Shown here: positions 17,256 to 25,855 of the stretch, in pieces
Layout: each line of letters opens with the position of its first letter
How positions within the stretch are numbered: the first letter of the stretch is position 1
From: Arthrobacter sp. fls2-241-R2A-200
Lineage (GTDB): Bacteria > Actinomycetota > Actinomycetes > Actinomycetales > Micrococcaceae
Length of the DNA stretch: 64,000 nucleotides
NCBI RefSeq assembly: GCF_030209745.1
Contig: NZ_JARVRJ010000005.1
Location: 186,001-250,000 of the forward strand
Direction of reading: 5' to 3'
Made by a program: the position numbers and the translations under genes
The notes under the pieces: generated by a model
What the model saw: only the letters and a program-made list of their open reading frames with translations
The model's database searches: none
Told to the model about the DNA's origin: nothing

Positions 17256-18005
17256 TTAGCTGAGCAACTTCGGGCGAACCCGGACGGGAGCCAGCGCCGC
17301 AATCACCGCCGTCGCCGTGACCGTGCCGGCGGCCATGATGCCGGCAAGGACCACAATCTGGAACCTGCCCGCTTCCAGAGGAGAGATGCCACCGAAAATT
17401 GCGCCGACAAATGCTCCCGGCAACGTCACGAGGCCTGTGGTCTTGGTCTGGTCAATGGAGGGAATGATCGCGGCATAGACACTGGTCCTGGCCAAGTCTT
17501 GGGTGGACCGCCTGGGCGTTGCTCCGAGCGCCAGCCAGCCCTCGACTTCTTCCCAGCGGGCATCCACTGCTTCCGTGAAGCGACGGCCGGCCAAGGTGGC
17601 CGTAGTCATCGTGTTTCCGATGATGATCCCCCCGATAGCCAACGCGTACCGTGGCGTCAACGGAATTGCCCCGGAGGCAAACACGATCAGCAGCGTGACA
17701 GTCACTCCCGCCGCCATTGAGCCGGCGACCATTGCGAGGCCCTGCCGCGACCACGCGATGCGGCGCGTGGCAGTCAGCACGGCGACACTGAACATCACCA
17801 GCAAAGCCAATGCCACGAAAGCAGGATTGGTGATGATCCCGCTGAGGATCACGCTGATAATCGCGAGTTGGACGGCTCCGCGCAAGACCGCGACGGCAAG
17901 AGTCATCCGGGGACGGACTCCAAAAAGCCCCAATACCCCGATCGACACCACCACAAAGAGCACCACGCAGAACAGGGTGGGACTCAGGGTTTCAATGGTA
18001 GTCAC
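17256..18005 (-). CDS. UPF0014/FetB-like ABC permease
   Basis: A 249-residue protein with about seven membrane segments of the UPF0014 (FetB/YbbM) family, recognisable by AIGGIIIGNTMT and LGATPRRS. In E. coli FetB works with the ATPase FetA in iron export or peroxide tolerance. No FetA gene is adjacent, so the partner is elsewhere or this acts differently. The GTG start at 18005 (VTTIETLSP) begins right before the first helix; the longer frame would add 20 polar residues. It is followed 64 bases later by the histidine-kinase gene on the same strand. Confidence 0.72.
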   Translation of the reverse strand: MTTIETLSPTLFCVVLFVVVSIGVLGLFGVRPRMTLAVAVLRGAVQLAIISVILSGIITNPAFVALALLVMFSVAVLTATRRIAWSRQGLAMVAGSMAAGVTVTLLIVFASGAIPLTPRYALAIGGIIIGNTMTTATLAGRRFTEAVDARWEEVEGWLALGATPRRSTQDLARTSVYAAIIPSIDQTKTTGLVTLPGAFVGAIFGGISPLEAGRFQIVVLAGIMAAGTVTATAVIAALAPVRVRPKLLS

Positions 18006-18131
18006 AACGGCCAGCCTATCCGGCGACGCGGGGAGAGACGCCGCCCCAAGGGGACGGCGCCCCAATCACCTCATTTCACTCGTGGCTGTGCCCGCGCCGT
18101 TAGGGATCAGAGCCGCTAGGAACCAGGGCCG

Positions 18132-18626
18132 CTAGGAACCAGAGGGGGCCGGCGTCGTGGACTGCGTGCTTCCACTGGAACCGCCGGCATCATCCGCGTC
18201 CCCGTCGTTGCCTCCCCTGCCGTGGCCGCCCGCGCCGGGACCGGCCTCGGTTCCGGTGACCTTGAAGTTGGCGTCGAGCTTCACCGTTGCGTGGGTGCCA
18301 TCGGACTTGGTGATGTGCGCCTCATAAGTGGCACCATCGGCGTCGGTCTCCATGCGGTCGATGGTGGCGGTTGGCTGCGCCGCCTTGACGGCCGCCTGTA
18401 CCTTGGCCGCGGTGTCGCCGGTGAGGACTGACTCCGTGATGCCGTTGGCTTGGTGCGGTCCCTGGGCAGCTTGGGTTTCCGTACCGTAGCCGTTGGTGGC
18501 CGCCGTCGAACTGGATGACGTGCCTCCAGTGTCAGCCATTGCCGGCAACGTTGAAACTCCAACGGCGCCGCCTCCGATCACAGCAGCGAGCATGATGCCG
18601 GCGGTGGTCGTATTGATCTTTGCCAT
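18132..18626 (-). CDS. Secreted PepSY-like protein
   Basis: A 164-residue exported protein with an N-terminal signal peptide (residues 1-33, cleavage near AMA-DT), a Ser/Thr-rich linker, then about 75 residues like one PepSY domain (ITESVLTGDTAAKVQAAVKA ... YEAHITKSDGTHATVKLD). A Gly/Asp-rich tail follows that may bind cations. PepSY proteins often lie beside actinobacterial two-component systems, which fits the nearby kinase, but function is unknown. ATG 18626 (MAKINTT) is chosen with AGGAGG upstream; an ATG two codons earlier is possible. Confidence 0.65.
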   Translation of the reverse strand: MAKINTTTAGIMLAAVIGGGAVGVSTLPAMADTGGTSSSSTAATNGYGTETQAAQGPHQANGITESVLTGDTAAKVQAAVKAAQPTATIDRMETDADGATYEAHITKSDGTHATVKLDANFKVTGTEAGPGAGGHGRGGNDGDADDAGGSSGSTQSTTPAPSGS

Positions 18627-18823
18627 GTGCATTCCTCCTGAGTTGGACCCGGCGCGTCGGGTTACCCGGCACGCCGGCAGGCCGCAGGAGCGGCCATGTA
18701 CTCAGCTTCGAGTTGTGCGTTGTGCCTGCCCTGTCGTCAGGCTGTACGGGCGCTGTGAAGACACAGGTGGAGGTGTCGCCGTAGTTTGGGCCGTTGACGG
18801 CGGGTGCTCTGGTTGTCGAAATC

Positions 18824-19561
18824 CTAGTTGTCGAAAGTAGCGGACACTTCCGTTTTACCGGAATGCCCACTGACCATGGCAAGCGCGACGTCGTGCAGCT
18901 TCTGGTTTCGATTTTGGGAGGCCTTCAAGAGGAAGTCAAAGGCTTCTTCCTGTGTGCACTTGTTCTGCGCCATGATCATGCCGCTGGCCAGGTCGATGGC
19001 GGTCCTTCGCGCCATGGCCGCCTTCAGGTCTTCCGCAAGCAAGTCAGCGGCTGCGATCCGAAGGGAAAGCCGCAACGCTTGGGCCGCGATATCGGCGAAG
19101 ACGGACGCCTCCTGAGTAGCTTCTTCAGTGAAAAGGCCGATGTCACCAGCAAAGAAGTTCAGGGCCGCCGCTGCGTCCTCGCCCAAGGACAACGGAACAC
19201 CAAGGACGCTCCGAACACCGGACAGGGATAGATCTTTGCAGTACTTGGGCCACCGTTGGTCCGTGCCAACATCAGCGAGCAGCACGGGCGTTGAACTTTC
19301 CAACGCCAGTTGGGCGGGGCCGTCACCATTGGACTGCTCAATCCCGTCCAGCAGAATTGCGTCGTCACTGCTTCCCGCGATGGTCACCGCTCTTTTCCGG
19401 CGCCACAACGTCACCGCGCACTCGACCTGTGCGCCCGTTGCCCGGCTCATGGTGGTGGCTGCGAACCTGGTCATGCCATCCAGGAATCCTTTGACATCCC
19501 CGCTGCCTGTGATGAGCCGGTGAAGCCGTTGAAAGTCATCGTGCTGTTCTTCAGTTGCCAT
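18824..19561 (-). CDS. GAF-ANTAR transcription antitermination regulator
   Basis: A 245-residue cytoplasmic protein. The N-terminal GAF sensor domain (about 25-165) contains the typical VLGVPLSLGEDAAAALNFF. A C-terminal ANTAR helical bundle (about 180-235) contains the alanine-rich core ARRTAIDLASGMIMAQNKCTQEEAFDFL. ANTAR proteins bind paired hairpins in RNA and prevent termination. The start at 19561 (MATEEQHDD) avoids an unlikely extra leader of 21 residues. The target transcript is not evident here. Confidence 0.88.
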   Translation of the reverse strand: MATEEQHDDFQRLHRLITGSGDVKGFLDGMTRFAATTMSRATGAQVECAVTLWRRKRAVTIAGSSDDAILLDGIEQSNGDGPAQLALESSTPVLLADVGTDQRWPKYCKDLSLSGVRSVLGVPLSLGEDAAAALNFFAGDIGLFTEEATQEASVFADIAAQALRLSLRIAAADLLAEDLKAAMARRTAIDLASGMIMAQNKCTQEEAFDFLLKASQNRNQKLHDVALAMVSGHSGKTEVSATFDN

Positions 19562-19732
19562 GGTGGCCGCCCAGAAGAGCATCGTTGAAGTCGTGCAAAG
19601 CGTTATCCTCCGGGCGTAAGCCAATGAATCGCCGGACTTCTTCAGCGCAAAAACTTCATCTCAACTATGCATGAAATTCTTGTTTGCTTCAAAGTTGGAC
19701 AGAAGACGATTGCCGACGGCAGATTTCCCCCG

Positions 19733-21427
19733 CTACCCCAGCGCATCACCCGATTCGCTTAACGGGTAGGCGCGTTCGATCTCGGCAACTTTCGGATCAT
19801 GCTCATCCGCACCGTAGTCCGACTCCCGGGTGATGTCCCTGCCATCTGCCATCTTCATCGCCCGGAAGACCAGCGTGAGGATGACCGCCACCAGAATATT
19901 GATCACGAAAGCCACGATGGCGATGTACACCTGGATGTCGGTGCCCGGAATGGCTGCGACAGAGCCGCCGAAGTGCGCTTTCGTCGCCGGGTTAACCACG
20001 TTGTAGGCGGCGATAGTGCCGTACAAGATGCCGGCGGCCCATCCGGCAAACAAAGCCCACCGGTGGAACCAGCGGGTGTAGAGGCCGGCGACGATGGCCG
20101 GGAAGGTCTGCAAGATCCAAATCCCGCCCAAGAGCTGCATGTTGATCGCAGCCGATTGATCCATCCCGATAACGAACACAAGGGCACCAAACTTGACTAC
20201 CAGGGACGCGATCTTGGAGACCTTGGCCTCCTGCCGCGGGTCTGCGGTGGGCCGAATGAGGTCCCGGTAGATGTTTCGCGTGAACAGGTTTGCCGCGGCA
20301 ATCGACATGATGGCCGCTGGAACCAAGGCCCCAATGGCGATGGCGGCCAGTGCGATCCCCGCGAACCAGGCCGGGAAGTGGTCGAGGAAGAGCTGTGGAA
20401 CCACCAGCTGGGGGTTGACTGTGCCGTTTAGGTCAATGGGTTTGGTACCCGCTGAGATGGCGACGTAACCCAGAAGGGCCAGGAAGCCCAGCATCAATGA
20501 ATACAGCGGCAGGACGGCGGCGTTCTTACGGATGGTATTCCGGCTCTTCGTTGCCAAGACTCCGGTGATTGAGTGCGGGTACATGAACAACGCCAATGCC
20601 GAACCCAGTGCCAGTGTCCAGTAAGCGGAGTAACTGCTTGCTCCCGGAATGAAGACGCCAGCAGGTTTCCCGGTCGCCGGACTCACTGCAGTGAGTTTTT
20701 GCTGTGCCGCGCCGAAAATGCTGTCCCAGCCGCCGAATTTGATCGGCAGGTAAATGACGGCGACGATGACCGCGAGATAGATCAGCAGGTCCTTGACGAC
20801 GGCGATAAGCGCCGGAGCACGCAGTCCCGAGGTGTAGGTGTAAGCAGCCAAGACGACGAAGGCGACGATCAGTGGCAGGTCCGTCAGAAGCGCGTTCTCG
20901 GCGCTGCCTAGGCCCAGTACGGTCAGGACAGCCTTGATGCCGACCAACTGGAGCGCAATGTAGGGCATCGTCGCGACAATGCCCGTGACTGCTACCGCGA
21001 CGGTAAGCACCCGGCTTCCATAGCGTCCGCCGACGAAATCGGCCGGTGTAACGAACCCGTGGCGGTGGGAGACGGACCATAGCCGGCTCATGAGCACGAA
21101 GACAATCGGGTAGAGCACGATGGTGTAGGGAACGGCGAAGAATCCGCTGACCGCCCCGGTGGCCCACATGGCGGCCGGGACTGCCACGAAAGTGTAAGCC
21201 GTGTAAAGGTCCCCGCCCAGAAGGAACCAAGTGACCCATGTGCCGAATCCACGGCCACCGAGTCCCCATTCGTCGAGGCTATGAAGGCCACTTTTCTCCC
21301 CGGCGCGCCAGCGGGCGGCGAGGAAGCCAACGACGGCCACCACCAGGAAAAGTACGATGACGACGGTGAATGCCACGCCGTTCACCGGCCGGTCAGGCGT
21401 AGCCACCGGCACGCTCATGGCGTTCAT
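19733..21427 (-). CDS. Solute:sodium symporter (MctP-like monocarboxylate uptake)
   Basis: A 564-residue SSS-family carrier with about 13 membrane segments. Typical motifs are LDEWGLGGRGFGTWVTWFLLG at the first helices and LVPAAIMSIAAANLFTRNIYRD in the core. Closest in character to the monocarboxylate permease MctP. The ATG at 21427 overlaps the stop of the DUF3311 gene by 4 bases, so the two are translationally coupled, as is common for this subfamily. Confidence 0.82.
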   Translation of the reverse strand: MNAMSVPVATPDRPVNGVAFTVVIVLFLVVAVVGFLAARWRAGEKSGLHSLDEWGLGGRGFGTWVTWFLLGGDLYTAYTFVAVPAAMWATGAVSGFFAVPYTIVLYPIVFVLMSRLWSVSHRHGFVTPADFVGGRYGSRVLTVAVAVTGIVATMPYIALQLVGIKAVLTVLGLGSAENALLTDLPLIVAFVVLAAYTYTSGLRAPALIAVVKDLLIYLAVIVAVIYLPIKFGGWDSIFGAAQQKLTAVSPATGKPAGVFIPGASSYSAYWTLALGSALALFMYPHSITGVLATKSRNTIRKNAAVLPLYSLMLGFLALLGYVAISAGTKPIDLNGTVNPQLVVPQLFLDHFPAWFAGIALAAIAIGALVPAAIMSIAAANLFTRNIYRDLIRPTADPRQEAKVSKIASLVVKFGALVFVIGMDQSAAINMQLLGGIWILQTFPAIVAGLYTRWFHRWALFAGWAAGILYGTIAAYNVVNPATKAHFGGSVAAIPGTDIQVYIAIVAFVINILVAVILTLVFRAMKMADGRDITRESDYGADEHDPKVAEIERAYPLSESGDALG

Positions 21428-21759
21428 CGGACCTCCCCCTGCCCGACCCCACCGCGTATGGCGTCCCGACGTCGTCGATCCTCCCTGACCACCACCTGAT
21501 ACGAGATGCCAACCAGGCCTGCGGTGATGGGCACCCACAGCATCTGGTACCAGTAGAAGAACGGGATGCCGGCCAAGCGCGGGCTATCGCTCGAGTAGCT
21601 GGGCACAAACAAGGGCACAACGATTGCGATGGCCAGGAGGATACCGGCGATCACATACGGGGCCGGCTTGGCCGGGCTCCTGGTTGGCATATCGTGGTCG
21701 GTCGGCACATCAGGACGGGCCGGCCCTTCGGGACTGGTCGGCATATCGGCACTGGACAT
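21424..21759 (-). CDS. DUF3311 small membrane protein
   Basis: A 111-residue protein: a Pro/Thr-rich cytoplasmic leader with repeated MPTSP/MPTRSP-like units, then two hydrophobic helices (about 36-55 and 65-88) with the DUF3311 signature FFYWYQMLWV. Such proteins are small accessory partners of SSS symporters, and this one overlaps the downstream symporter by 4 bases. Function beyond that pairing is unknown. Confidence 0.75.
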   Translation of the reverse strand: MSSADMPTSPEGPARPDVPTDHDMPTRSPAKPAPYVIAGILLAIAIVVPLFVPSYSSDSPRLAGIPFFYWYQMLWVPITAGLVGISYQVVVREDRRRRDAIRGGVGQGEVR

Positions 21760-21890
21760 GGACGCCTCCTTATGAAGACGGCTCCCGCATCAGGAAGGGT
21801 TCCCGGAACGTACGGGTGGCCTGCCGGACCGGCACCACTCCGGTCCACGTTCAGAATAGACAGTTTGCTTACAGTCTGGAACCCCGAATC

Positions 21891-21918
21891 TTGACCATTT
21901 CTACCATCCTGCTAACAT
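21891..21918 (+). promoter_or_regulatory. Predicted promoter of the GntR-iolB operon
   Basis: TTGACC (21891-21896) and TAACAT (21913-21918), 16 bases apart, resemble -35 and -10 hexamers and read toward the GntR gene. The operator-like element just downstream would allow autorepression. Inferred from sequence only. Confidence 0.45.
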
Positions 21919-21931
21919 CATCTTGAAAGTA

Positions 21932-21941
21932 TGTCCTATCA
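21932..21941. promoter_or_regulatory. Candidate IolR operator at the regulator's own promoter
   Basis: TGTCCTATCA differs at one position from the TGTCCTGACA element found at three other inositol promoters in this window. It lies just downstream of the predicted -10 of the GntR gene and 63 bases before its start codon, consistent with autoregulation. Confidence 0.5.
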
Positions 21942-22003
21942 AGAGAACAAATGGCGACATATCCGCAACGTTGCGGGTGGGCCTCAAACGTGGGGAATGT
22001 CCA

Positions 22004-22744
22004 ATGGCAAATCAACTGGGTCTCAACATCGACCGCTCCTCTCCGGTGCCCTTGTACCATCAGGTCGTCCAGGGCATCGAAGCGGCTATCCATAGCGGCC
22101 TTTTGGAACCCGGCAGCCGGCTGGAGAACGAGATCGACCTTGCCGCCCAGCTCAATCTGTCCCGCCCCACAATGCGGAAAGCTATGGACGAACTGGTCCG
22201 TTCCGGTCTCTTGGTCAGGAAACGGGGAGTCGGGACCCAAGTGGTATCCAGCCAAGTGCGGCGCCCCTTGGAACTTTCGAGCCTGTTCGATGACCTCACC
22301 AACGACGGCAAGAAGCCAACCACACAGGTTCTGACCTTCTCCCACGTCGAGGCAGATGCACCGACCCTCGCCACGCTTCAGCTTCCGGCGGGCTCCATGG
22401 TTTACCACTTCACCCGCCTTCGTAAAGTCGGCGGCAAGCCGCTGGCGCTGATGGAGAACTGGGTCCGGGACGACATTGCGGCGATGGATGAAGAGATGCT
22501 CGCCTCCGAAGGCCTTTACTCCATTCTTCGACGTGGCGGTGTGAATTTCCGATTGGCAACCCAACGGATTGGGGCCATGATCGCTAATGACTACCAAGCG
22601 CCCCTCCTCGAAACAGACGTCAACTCCGCCCTGGTAACCATGGAGCGCACGGCCGTGGACGACACCGGCCGCAACGTCGAGACTGGCCACCACGTGTATC
22701 GGGCCGATTCCTACAGTTTTGAAATGACCCTCGTACAGCGCTAA
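22004..22744 (+). CDS. GntR/HutC-family regulator, probable inositol repressor (IolR-like)
   Basis: A 246-residue regulator: N-terminal GntR winged helix (about 12-80; LSRPTMRKAMDELVRSGLL) and C-terminal UTRA ligand-binding domain (about 95-240; PAGSMVYHFTRLRKVGGKPLALMENWV). The start at 22004 follows GGGGA by about 8 bases. It is 16 bases upstream of iolB on the same strand, and GntR-type IolR controls inositol genes in corynebacteria. Four copies of a TGTCCTGACA-like element upstream of this gene, the ABC operon, the iolC operon and the tautomerase are its likely targets. The effector is presumably a pathway intermediate. Confidence 0.83.
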   Translation: MANQLGLNIDRSSPVPLYHQVVQGIEAAIHSGLLEPGSRLENEIDLAAQLNLSRPTMRKAMDELVRSGLLVRKRGVGTQVVSSQVRRPLELSSLFDDLTNDGKKPTTQVLTFSHVEADAPTLATLQLPAGSMVYHFTRLRKVGGKPLALMENWVRDDIAAMDEEMLASEGLYSILRRGGVNFRLATQRIGAMIANDYQAPLLETDVNSALVTMERTAVDDTGRNVETGHHVYRADSYSFEMTLVQR

Positions 22745-22760
22745 CGCAAGGACACCTACT

Positions 22761-23654
22761 ATGACCAATTGGGTCTACCCTCTGGGAACTGCTTCCGACG
22801 GTAATTGGGATATCTCCCTTGGAACATCGGATTCCACTACTGCGGTAGCTGGCTGGAAACATACCGGGTTGAAAGTTGCCACCCTCCCAGCCGGGAATGC
22901 GGTTGACCTTCCGGCTGTTGATGAGGAACGCATCGTCATACCCCTGAGCGGATCATTCAGCGTTACGGTTGACGACGTCGACTACGCCCTCGCCGGGCGA
23001 CCCTCGGTGTTCCATGGCCCAAGCGACGTCCTGTATTCAGGCATCGGGCGGGCGATCACCATCAAGGCCAGCGACGGCGGACGCGTAGCCGTAGCGACCG
23101 CGCCTGCACAGTCGTCTTACCCCACGCGGCTGATCACCGCCGCGGAAACCCCCGTGGAACTTCGCGGTGGCGGCAACTGCTCCCGGCAGGTCCACAATTT
23201 CGGGACCCCTGCGGCTTTGGAAGCAGATCGTTTCATCGTTTGCGAAGTCATTACCCCAGCCGGTAACTGGTCGTCCTACCCTCCGCACAAGCATGATGAA
23301 GAAAAGGAGGGCGAGACACATCTCGAGGAGATCTACTACTTCGAAACGCAGGTGGCTGCAGGTATGGGGGCCCCGAGCGACGCTGATGCGATCGGTTACC
23401 AGCGCGTGTATGCCTCTGACGAACGGCCTATCGATGTCTCCGCTGAGGTGCGGACGGGCGACGTGGTCCTGGTTCCTTACGGCTGGCATGGCCCAGCGAT
23501 GGCGGCCCCGGGTTACGACCTGTACTACCTCAACGTCATGGCTGGCCCCGGACCGGTACGCGAATGGTTGATCAGCGATGATCCGCACCACGGCTGGGTC
23601 AGGCAAAGCTGGGACGGCATGGAGATCGACCCGCGGCTACCGTTCGGGGCCTGA
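22761..23654 (+). CDS. iolB: 5-deoxy-glucuronate isomerase
   Basis: A 297-residue bicupin that converts 5-deoxy-D-glucuronate to 2-deoxy-5-keto-D-gluconate. The metal-site segment SSYPPHKHDEEKEGETHLEE supplies the His/Glu ligands and YPTRLI, VPYGWHGP and YYLNVMAGP are family-typical. Length is slightly over the usual 270. It is separated from the rest of the catabolic genes: it sits with the regulator on the plus strand while the other iol genes run left. A strong terminator follows at 23707-23741. Confidence 0.92.
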   Translation: MTNWVYPLGTASDGNWDISLGTSDSTTAVAGWKHTGLKVATLPAGNAVDLPAVDEERIVIPLSGSFSVTVDDVDYALAGRPSVFHGPSDVLYSGIGRAITIKASDGGRVAVATAPAQSSYPTRLITAAETPVELRGGGNCSRQVHNFGTPAALEADRFIVCEVITPAGNWSSYPPHKHDEEKEGETHLEEIYYFETQVAAGMGAPSDADAIGYQRVYASDERPIDVSAEVRTGDVVLVPYGWHGPAMAAPGYDLYYLNVMAGPGPVREWLISDDPHHGWVRQSWDGMEIDPRLPFGA

Positions 23655-23706
23655 CCAAAAGTACTCCTCCCGGCTGCCGCCGGTACAACTCCCCGCAAAC
23701 AAAACA

Positions 23707-23741
23707 GTGCTCCTTCCGGAAATACGTTCCGGAAGGAGCAC
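23707..23741. terminator. Bidirectional terminator between iolB and the leftward operon
   Basis: A perfect 15-bp stem (left arm 23707-23721, right arm 23727-23741) closes a 5-base loop ATACG. It is flanked by AAAACA on the left and CTGTTT on the right, giving a short T-run in both directions. It lies in the convergent gap after iolB and after the last Gfo/Idh/MocA gene. Confidence 0.88.
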
Positions 23742-23777
23742 GCTGTTTATTCTCCAGGGGTTTCAGGCTGCACCTAG

Positions 23778-24821
23778 TCAGCTGAGAACACTGACTCCCA
23801 CCTGTACTGGCGCTCCGGTAGCGAGGGACTCCTGGGCAGCATCAGCTACCACGGAAGCCGCCACGGCGTCCTCCGGCGTGCAGGGATTGCTCCGCTCTCC
23901 CAAAATCAACTCGACGAAAGCGGCCATCTCGGACCGGTAGGCCTGGTCGAAGCGTTCAGCGAAGGTCTGGTGCGGGCGGCCGCCGGGAAAGGAGACACCG
24001 CTTTCAGCCGATACCAATGCCGTCTTATCGTCCAGCCCAACGAGGACCGAGTTGTCCGAACCCTGGATCTCCAGCCGGACGTCATGTCCGGCCCCGTTGT
24101 AGCGGCTCGCCGAAACCGTGCCTACGGTGCCGTCGTCGAGCGTTATCAGGGCCAAGGCGGTGTCCACGTCTCCCACTCCCCCGATAGCCGGGTGGCCGCG
24201 GTTGGATCCTTTCGCGTAGACCTCAACGATCTCCCGCCCGGTTAACCACCGGACAATATCAAAATCATGCACCGAACAGTCCCGGAAGAGGCCGCCGGAG
24301 GTGGCCAGGAATTCCACCGGCGGCGGCGCCATGTCGCAGGTGACCGCGCGCAGTGAATGGATCCAGCCAAGCTCACCGGCCAGGAAAGCACGCCTGGCCT
24401 CAAGGTACCCAACGTCGAACCGACGCTGGTGGCCAATCTGGACCACCCCGCGGTTATCCCTGATGAAGTCCAACACTGGTAGGGATTCTGCGACGTTCAT
24501 GGCCACCGGTTTCTCGCAAAAGACCGGGATGCCGGCTGTAACGCCCGCACGAATAAGCTCCGGGTGCGTCGCAGTTCCCGTGGCGATGATCAATCCGTCC
24601 AGCCCCGAAGCAAGCATCGCTGCCGCTGAAGGGAAGAACTCCGCACCGAGCCCGGCAGCGATAGTGCGTGCATGGTCCGCTGCGACGTCAGTGAGCCTCA
24701 GCTGCAGGTCCACTCCACGCCGATGAAGCACATCGCGTAGGCCTGCGATGTTGTTCGCATGCATTACGCCTATGCGTCCCACTCCGACTAATCCGAGAAC
24801 TACGATTTTCATCTGGGTCAT
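23778..24821 (-). CDS. Gfo/Idh/MocA dehydrogenase, inositol 2-dehydrogenase-like (copy 1)
   Basis: A 347-residue NAD(P)-dependent dehydrogenase. N-terminal Rossmann fold GLVGVGRIGVMHANN, the family CEKPVAMN motif (about residue 100), and SVHDFDIVRWLTG, whose His and Asp match the catalytic pair of inositol dehydrogenases. It probably oxidises an inositol isomer to the inosose. The start at 24821 overlaps the upstream gene by 4 bases; an ATG three codons later is the alternative. Third of three coupled dehydrogenases at the end of the ABC operon. Confidence 0.82.
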   Translation of the reverse strand: MTQMKIVVLGLVGVGRIGVMHANNIAGLRDVLHRRGVDLQLRLTDVAADHARTIAAGLGAEFFPSAAAMLASGLDGLIIATGTATHPELIRAGVTAGIPVFCEKPVAMNVAESLPVLDFIRDNRGVVQIGHQRRFDVGYLEARRAFLAGELGWIHSLRAVTCDMAPPPVEFLATSGGLFRDCSVHDFDIVRWLTGREIVEVYAKGSNRGHPAIGGVGDVDTALALITLDDGTVGTVSASRYNGAGHDVRLEIQGSDNSVLVGLDDKTALVSAESGVSFPGGRPHQTFAERFDQAYRSEMAAFVELILGERSNPCTPEDAVAASVVADAAQESLATGAPVQVGVSVLS

Positions 24822-25855
24822 TCCTTCGTCGATTCCGGGAAAGCTATCCCTAACTGGCGGCGTATCTCATCTGCGACTTCCAAGGTGCGGACGGAAGCGC
24901 AGAGTGTGCGCGGCTCGGCTTCCTTGCGGCCTTCAGCGATTGCCCGCGCAACAGCAGTAGCTTCGTGATGCAGCCCCTCGACATGGCCTCCCTTGGCTTC
25001 CTCATAGCGCAACCGGGTTCCGTCGGGAAAGCGCACGTCGAAGCCGCCGGGCATATTGAAGGGGCCGTCGATTGTCAATGTGGCATGGGAGCCGACGATC
25101 GTGGCTGACGTGGGGGTGAAGTTGTGCAGGTGCGTATTCACCACCGCTTGGGCACCGCCGTCGAACGTCATGATGGCCGAAAGCTGCGCATTGACCCCGG
25201 ACGGGTGGGGCTGGCCGACGGCGAACACCTGAAGGGGGTCGCCAAGGACCTCGGTGACCAGTGCCAACGGGTACATTCCCAAGTCCAACAGAGGTCCACC
25301 TGCAAGCCCTGGATTGAAGATCCGGTGGCTTGGATCGAAATGCTCCCCGTATTCGGCCACGACGGTGGTTATCCCGCCAAGCATCCCGGCTTCGAGGACC
25401 TGACGGATAACGTCGAACTTCGGGAGGAAGAACGTCCACATGGCTTCAGCGGCGAATACACCGGCCTGTTCGGCCCGGGCCGCGATATCGCGCGCTTGAG
25501 CAGCGTCGAGTCCGATCGGCTTCTCGATTAGAACGTGCTTGCCCGCCTCTATCGCGAGAACAGCGGCTGCGTGGTGGCCCGTGTGCGGCGTGCAGATGTA
25601 GACGATGTCGATGTCCGGCGCAGCAGCCAATTCCTCGTAGCTGCCGTACGCTGCCGGAATGTTGTACGCTTCGGCGAATGCCTTTGAACGCTTGAGGGAG
25701 CGGGAGCCGACGGCGGCGATGACCTGTCCGGTGTGGGCTTGAACCGACTCGGTGAAACGTTCCGCTATCCATCCGGGACCCATGACGCCCCAGCGGAGGA
25801 TAGGTGCATCGCGGGAATCCGGCACCCGTGAGGCCGGCAGGCCGGAATGCGTCAT
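24818..25855 (-). CDS. Gfo/Idh/MocA dehydrogenase, divergent active site (copy 2)
   Basis: A 345-residue oxidoreductase with Rossmann GVMGPGWIAERF and IEKPIGLD. Its central motif is GPLLDLGMYPLALV rather than the His-x-x-Asp pattern of the other four copies in this window. This is the form seen in dihydrodiol- and some sugar-dehydrogenases, where Asp and Tyr take part in catalysis. It may therefore act on a different substrate or step. ATGA overlaps on both sides (24818-24821 and 25852-25855) tie it to its neighbours. Confidence 0.8.
   Translation of the reverse strand: MTHSGLPASRVPDSRDAPILRWGVMGPGWIAERFTESVQAHTGQVIAAVGSRSLKRSKAFAEAYNIPAAYGSYEELAAAPDIDIVYICTPHTGHHAAAVLAIEAGKHVLIEKPIGLDAAQARDIAARAEQAGVFAAEAMWTFFLPKFDVIRQVLEAGMLGGITTVVAEYGEHFDPSHRIFNPGLAGGPLLDLGMYPLALVTEVLGDPLQVFAVGQPHPSGVNAQLSAIMTFDGGAQAVVNTHLHNFTPTSATIVGSHATLTIDGPFNMPGGFDVRFPDGTRLRYEEAKGGHVEGLHHEATAVARAIAEGRKEAEPRTLCASVRTLEVADEIRRQLGIAFPESTKE

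Noticed and set aside
18010..18060. Possible terminator GACGCCGCCCCAAGGGGACGG
   Set aside because: The stem is short and interrupted and no T-run follows; it overlaps the upstream region of the FetB-like gene.
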